DNA of 64,000 nucleotides from Pseudoxanthomonas suwonensis J47 (GTDB lineage: Bacteria; Pseudomonadota; Gammaproteobacteria; Xanthomonadales; Xanthomonadaceae), in assembly GCF_000513955.1 (NCBI RefSeq), contig NZ_AZUZ01000010.1, positions 40,707 through 104,706 on the forward strand, read 5' to 3'. The notes below the pieces were generated by a model, which saw only the letters and a list, made by a program, of their open reading frames with translations, was not told where the DNA came from and did not search any database. Of this stretch, positions 60,841-64,000 are shown piece after piece. The translations under genes and the position numbers were made by a program. Position 1 is the stretch's first letter. Each line of letters opens with the position of its first letter.

Positions 60841-61509
60841 TTACGCCTCGCCGGCGACCGTACGCGTGTAGTGCAGCAGCCGCCCGCGGTACGGCGGCGC
60901 CTCGCCATCGTCCATCGGGCAGCGCGCCTCGGCCAGGGTGAAGCCGCGTTCGGCCATCATCCGGCTGAAGCGGGCGCTGTTGCCGCGTCCGGGGTCGGTC
61001 AGCAGGACTTCGGCCTCCGGCCAGGCGTGGCGGTCGATGACGCCGGCCAGCAGCGCGGCATGCTCGGCCTCGTACAGCACGTCGCTGGCGATGATCAGGT
61101 CGAAGTGGCCCAGCGTCGGCAACGGCACGTCCCAGCGCAGCTGGCGGTAGTGCAGCGCCGGCAGCGCGTTGAGCGCGGCGTTGTACGCGAGGAACGGCTC
61201 GGCCAGCGGATGCATGTCCGAGGCGACCACGTCGGCGCCGCGCTGCTGCAGCACCAGGCTGGCCAGGCCGATGCCGCAGCCCAGTTCCAGTACCCGCTTG
61301 CCCTCGATGTCGAAGCGCTGCATCGCCTGCGCCAGCAGCCGTCCCGCGGGCCACAGCTGCCCGAACAGGCTCCACTGCGCCGAGGAAATGCCCATCCGCC
61401 CGGCATGGCCGTCGGGATCGGAGAACTGCTGGCGGTCCTGCAGGACGCGCAGGCGCCAGTCGCGTCCGCCGATGGAGACGTGTTCGTTGCGGGTGAGGTA
61501 ACCGGGCAT
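60841..61509 (-). CDS. Class I SAM-dependent methyltransferase (METTL21-like)
   Basis: This 222-residue cytoplasmic methyltransferase carries the SAM-binding motif VLELGCGIGLASLVL (about 73-87), an acidic ASDMHP (motif II) and DLIIASDVLYEAEHA (about 137-151), the DxxY-like motif of the METTL21 lysine methyltransferase family. The upstream helix with WSLFGQLWPAGRLLA fits the same family. A protein substrate is likely but not identifiable. It lies 252 bases after prpE, a gap with no gene seen. Confidence 0.82.
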   Translation of the reverse strand: MPGYLTRNEHVSIGGRDWRLRVLQDRQQFSDPDGHAGRMGISSAQWSLFGQLWPAGRLLAQAMQRFDIEGKRVLELGCGIGLASLVLQQRGADVVASDMHPLAEPFLAYNAALNALPALHYRQLRWDVPLPTLGHFDLIIASDVLYEAEHAALLAGVIDRHAWPEAEVLLTDPGRGNSARFSRMMAERGFTLAEARCPMDDGEAPPYRGRLLHYTRTVAGEA

Positions 61510-61761
61510 GGGAGCTCCCGTCGTGCACCGGACGCGTGGGCGTGCCGGGTCGTGCGGTGGATGGGAGCGAATCGAAGGGCCGCGGGGGCCGAGCGGGACG
61601 CAGGGAAGGCCGATGGCCTGCGGCCATGTTACGCGACATGGCGGTGGCGGCCGCGAATGGCGGCCGCCACCGTTCAGGTTAGTGCCCTGCCCGCGGCAAC
61701 GGGCAGGGTGCTGCAGTCCGGCGAGCTGGACCGGGGCGCGGACCCGGCGCGATCCCTCGCC

Positions 61762-63651
61762 TCAGTTCCCGGCGTCCGCGCCCCGCTCCAGTGCCCGCTT
61801 CACTTCTTCCAGCGCGTTCGGATCGTCCAGCGTGGACAGGTCGCCCGGATCGCGATGCTCGGCCAGCGCCTGCAGCGAGCGGCGCAGCAGCTTGCCCGAG
61901 CGGGTCTTCGGCAGCGCACAGACCACGTAGACGCGCGAGGGACGCGCCACCGCGCCCAGCTGTTCGGTCACCGTGCGCATCATCTGGCAGGCGGTCTCGG
62001 CCGCATCGCCATCGGCCTGGCGCAGCGTGGCGAACACCACCGGCACCTGGCCCTTGAGCTCGTCGTGCACGCCGATCACCGCCGCCTCGGCCACGGCCGG
62101 ATGGCTGGACACCGATTCCTCGATCTCGCGCGTGCCCAGGCGGTGGCCGGCGACGTTGATCACGTCGTCGGTGCGGCCGAGGATGAAGGTGTAGCCGTCC
62201 TCGTCGCGGATCGCCCAGTCCAGCGAGCTGTACAGCTGTTCCCTGAAGTGGCTGAAGTAGCTGGCGATGAAGCGGTCGTCGTTGCCCCACACCGTGGTCA
62301 GGCAACCCGGCGGCAGCGGCGGCTGGATCGCCAGCACGCCCTTCTGTCCGGGCCCGACGTCTTCGCCGGTGGTCTCGTCGATCACGCGCAGCCTGTAGCC
62401 CGGCGACGGCAGGCCCGGCGAGCCCAGCTTCACCTGCTTGAGCTCCACGCCCGGCATCAACGTCAGCACCGGCCAGCCGGTCTCGGTCTGCCAGTAGTTG
62501 TCGATCACCGGCTTGCCCAGCGCGCTGGTGATCCAGTCGGCGGTCGGTTCGTCCAGCGGCTCGCCGGCCAGGAACAGGTACTGCAGCTTCGACAGGTCAT
62601 GGCGCCGCAGCCACTCCGGGTCCTGCTTCTTCAGCACGCGCACCGCGGTGGGCGAGGAGAACATCGTGCGCACGCCGTAGCGTTCGCAGATCTTCCACCA
62701 GATGCCCGGGTCCGGGCAGGTCGGCAGGCCTTCGTAGAGGATCGAGGTGGCGCCGGCGATCAGCGGGCCGTACACGTTGTACGAATGCCCCACCACCCAG
62801 CCGATGTCGGAGGTGGAGAACATCACCTGGCCGGCGCGCACGTCGTAGATCGACCACATCGACAGCGCCAGCGCGACCGCGTAGCCGCCGACGTCGCGCT
62901 GCACGCCCTTCGGCTTGCCGGTGGTTCCGGAGGTGTAGAGGATGTAGCTGGGCTCGTTGGATTCCAGCCATTCCACCGGCACTTCGGCATCGGCGTGGAT
63001 CTCGCGCAGCGGTGCGTAGACCAGGTCGCGGCCAGGCTGCAGGCTCACTTCGGCCAGGTCGCGGCTGACCACCAGCACGTGCACCGGCGGATGCTGCGCA
63101 CGCGCCAGCGCCTCGTCGACCAGCGGCTTGAACGGGATGACCTTGCCGCCGCGGCTGCCGGCGTCGGCGCAGACCAGCACCTTCGGCTGCGCGTCGTCGA
63201 TGCGCAGCGCCAGGTTGTGCGCGGCGAAGCCACCGAACACCACCGAGTGCACCGCGCCGATGCGCGCGCAGGCCAGCATGGCGATGGCCGCATCGACGGT
63301 GTGCGGCATGTAGATCACCACGCGGTCGCCCTTGCCCACGCCCAGCGAGCACAGCGCGGCGGCGAAGGTGTTCACTTCGCGGTGCAGCTCGCGGAAGGTC
63401 AGTTCGCGGACGCTGTCGGTCTCGGTGGACCAGCCGACCAGGGCGAGCTGGTCGCCGCGCTCCTCGAGGTGGCGGTCGACCGCGTTGTAGCAGAGGTTGG
63501 TCTGTCCGCCGACGAACCACTTGCGGAACGGCGGGTTGGAATAGTCGAGGATCTTCTGCGGCGGCACGTGCCAGTGGATGGCCTGCGCCTGCTCGGCCCA
63601 GAACTCTTCCGGAGATTCGATCGAACGCCGGTAGAAATCTTCGTATTGCAT
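61762..63651 (-). CDS. prpE: Propionyl-CoA synthetase
   Basis: This 629-residue acyl-CoA synthetase activates propionate for the methylcitrate cycle. Adenylation motifs include ILYTSGTTGKPKGVQRD (about 233-249), YWQTETGWPV, and LPKTRSGKLLRR with the catalytic lysine that can be acetylated. The N-terminal YEDFYRRSIESPEEFWAEQAQAIHW is typical of the AMP-forming acetate/propionate group. It matches PrpE rather than Acs by length and N-terminus. prpBC lie 12 kb away, so the propionate genes are split into two units. Confidence 0.92.
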   Translation of the reverse strand: MQYEDFYRRSIESPEEFWAEQAQAIHWHVPPQKILDYSNPPFRKWFVGGQTNLCYNAVDRHLEERGDQLALVGWSTETDSVRELTFRELHREVNTFAAALCSLGVGKGDRVVIYMPHTVDAAIAMLACARIGAVHSVVFGGFAAHNLALRIDDAQPKVLVCADAGSRGGKVIPFKPLVDEALARAQHPPVHVLVVSRDLAEVSLQPGRDLVYAPLREIHADAEVPVEWLESNEPSYILYTSGTTGKPKGVQRDVGGYAVALALSMWSIYDVRAGQVMFSTSDIGWVVGHSYNVYGPLIAGATSILYEGLPTCPDPGIWWKICERYGVRTMFSSPTAVRVLKKQDPEWLRRHDLSKLQYLFLAGEPLDEPTADWITSALGKPVIDNYWQTETGWPVLTLMPGVELKQVKLGSPGLPSPGYRLRVIDETTGEDVGPGQKGVLAIQPPLPPGCLTTVWGNDDRFIASYFSHFREQLYSSLDWAIRDEDGYTFILGRTDDVINVAGHRLGTREIEESVSSHPAVAEAAVIGVHDELKGQVPVVFATLRQADGDAAETACQMMRTVTEQLGAVARPSRVYVVCALPKTRSGKLLRRSLQALAEHRDPGDLSTLDDPNALEEVKRALERGADAGN

Positions 63652-64000
63652 CTGGCCTGCCTCGGGGGATCTGTCCGCAGGCTAGACCCGTACCCCGGCG
63701 GGATGCGTTAAGACCTTGGTATGAAAACCGCGGGAAAAGGGGGGGGTTCGCGCGGGTGCCGGTCGGACAGGTTGATCGTGGCGATCAATCCGGTGAACGG
63801 GGGGCGTTGTGCAGCGCGGAAACGGGCCGAGGGGCGCGCACCAACCACCGGCGGGCGCCGCGCCTCCCTGTAGAGCGGGGCCTGACCCGCTGCTCTTCGG
63901 GCGCGTCGGGACATCTGGCGTGGGAGTCGGGCGGGCCCGACTCTACAGGGGCGCGCTGCCGCTGGGCTGGCTTCTGTAGAGCGGGGCTTGACCCGCTGCT
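63652..64000. repeat. GTAGAG-family palindromic repeats at the window end
   Basis: No gene is seen after prpE in the remaining bases. TGTAGAGCGGGGCCTGACCCGCTGCT begins at 63869 and recurs at 63975, running off the edge. Between them GAGTCGGGC and GCCCGACTC (63924-63943) form a hairpin followed by TCTACAG. This is the family of the 42757-43040 block in the other orientation. Confidence 0.8.

Overview
The window is a GC-rich (about 70% by eye) gammaproteobacterial chromosome segment, most likely from the Xanthomonadaceae/Lysobacteraceae (Lysobacter, Luteimonas or Pseudoxanthomonas type). The reasons are the folC-SPOR-cvpA-purF order, an S46 dipeptidyl peptidase, a Xanthomonas/Caulobacter-type TonB-dependent receptor, an OmpA with a calcium-binding-like linker, and GTAGAG-type palindromic repeats like those of this group. 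No phage, integrase, transposase, CRISPR array, tRNA or rRNA was seen. High GC makes long open frames on the opposite strand of nearly every gene; these were treated as shadows.

Layout. 1-15309 is mostly housekeeping: the end of a MarR regulator, an MFS gene broken by an in-frame stop, zur and gltX, a Ser/Thr kinase with TPR-like repeats, lpxH, a DUF455 ferritin-like protein, then the block purF-cvpA-SPOR-folC-histidine phosphatase, and an S46 peptidase. 15502-16536 is tdh. 16547-28255 is an alginate-utilisation locus: PL6 and PL17 lyases, an MFS permease, an SDR reductase and an SGNH hydrolase on the minus strand, divergent from a TonB-dependent receptor and a GntR/FCD regulator. The divergent promoter region carries three copies of an 11-bp motif overlapping predicted promoters. 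28353-36358 holds a TorF-type porin, an FAD/NAD(P)-binding protein, and the sulfate ABC transporter with an OprP-type porin as first gene. kbl (36530) completes the threonine-to-glycine pathway begun by tdh.

37783-41350 holds three small envelope proteins sharing one undescribed ~35-residue C-terminal module around a pseudouridine synthase gene, followed by OmpA. 41688-47435 has a quinone-oxidoreductase-like enzyme, a tandem palindromic repeat block, a 2,4-dienoyl-CoA-reductase-like flavoprotein, a small cell-wall hydrolase, a glutathione transferase and an unknown conserved protein. 47475-50900 is the methylcitrate module: prpC and prpB, divergent from a MerR-type HTH fused to a complete citrate-synthase domain; prpE lies separately at 61762-63651.

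50911-56292 is a six-gene overlapping operon, rsbR-rsbS-rsbT-rsbX-like phosphatase-sensor kinase-hybrid kinase. This stressosome switch appears to feed two-component signalling instead of sigma-B. 56656-58658 encodes an exported esterase and a GH43 glycosidase. The rest holds a PhyH-type oxygenase, small envelope proteins, a methyltransferase, prpE and a second copy of the palindromic repeat family. The most interesting points are the stressosome-histidine kinase operon, the HTH-citrate synthase fusion facing prpBC, the alginate locus with its operator and possible deacetylase, and the three-paralogue envelope module.
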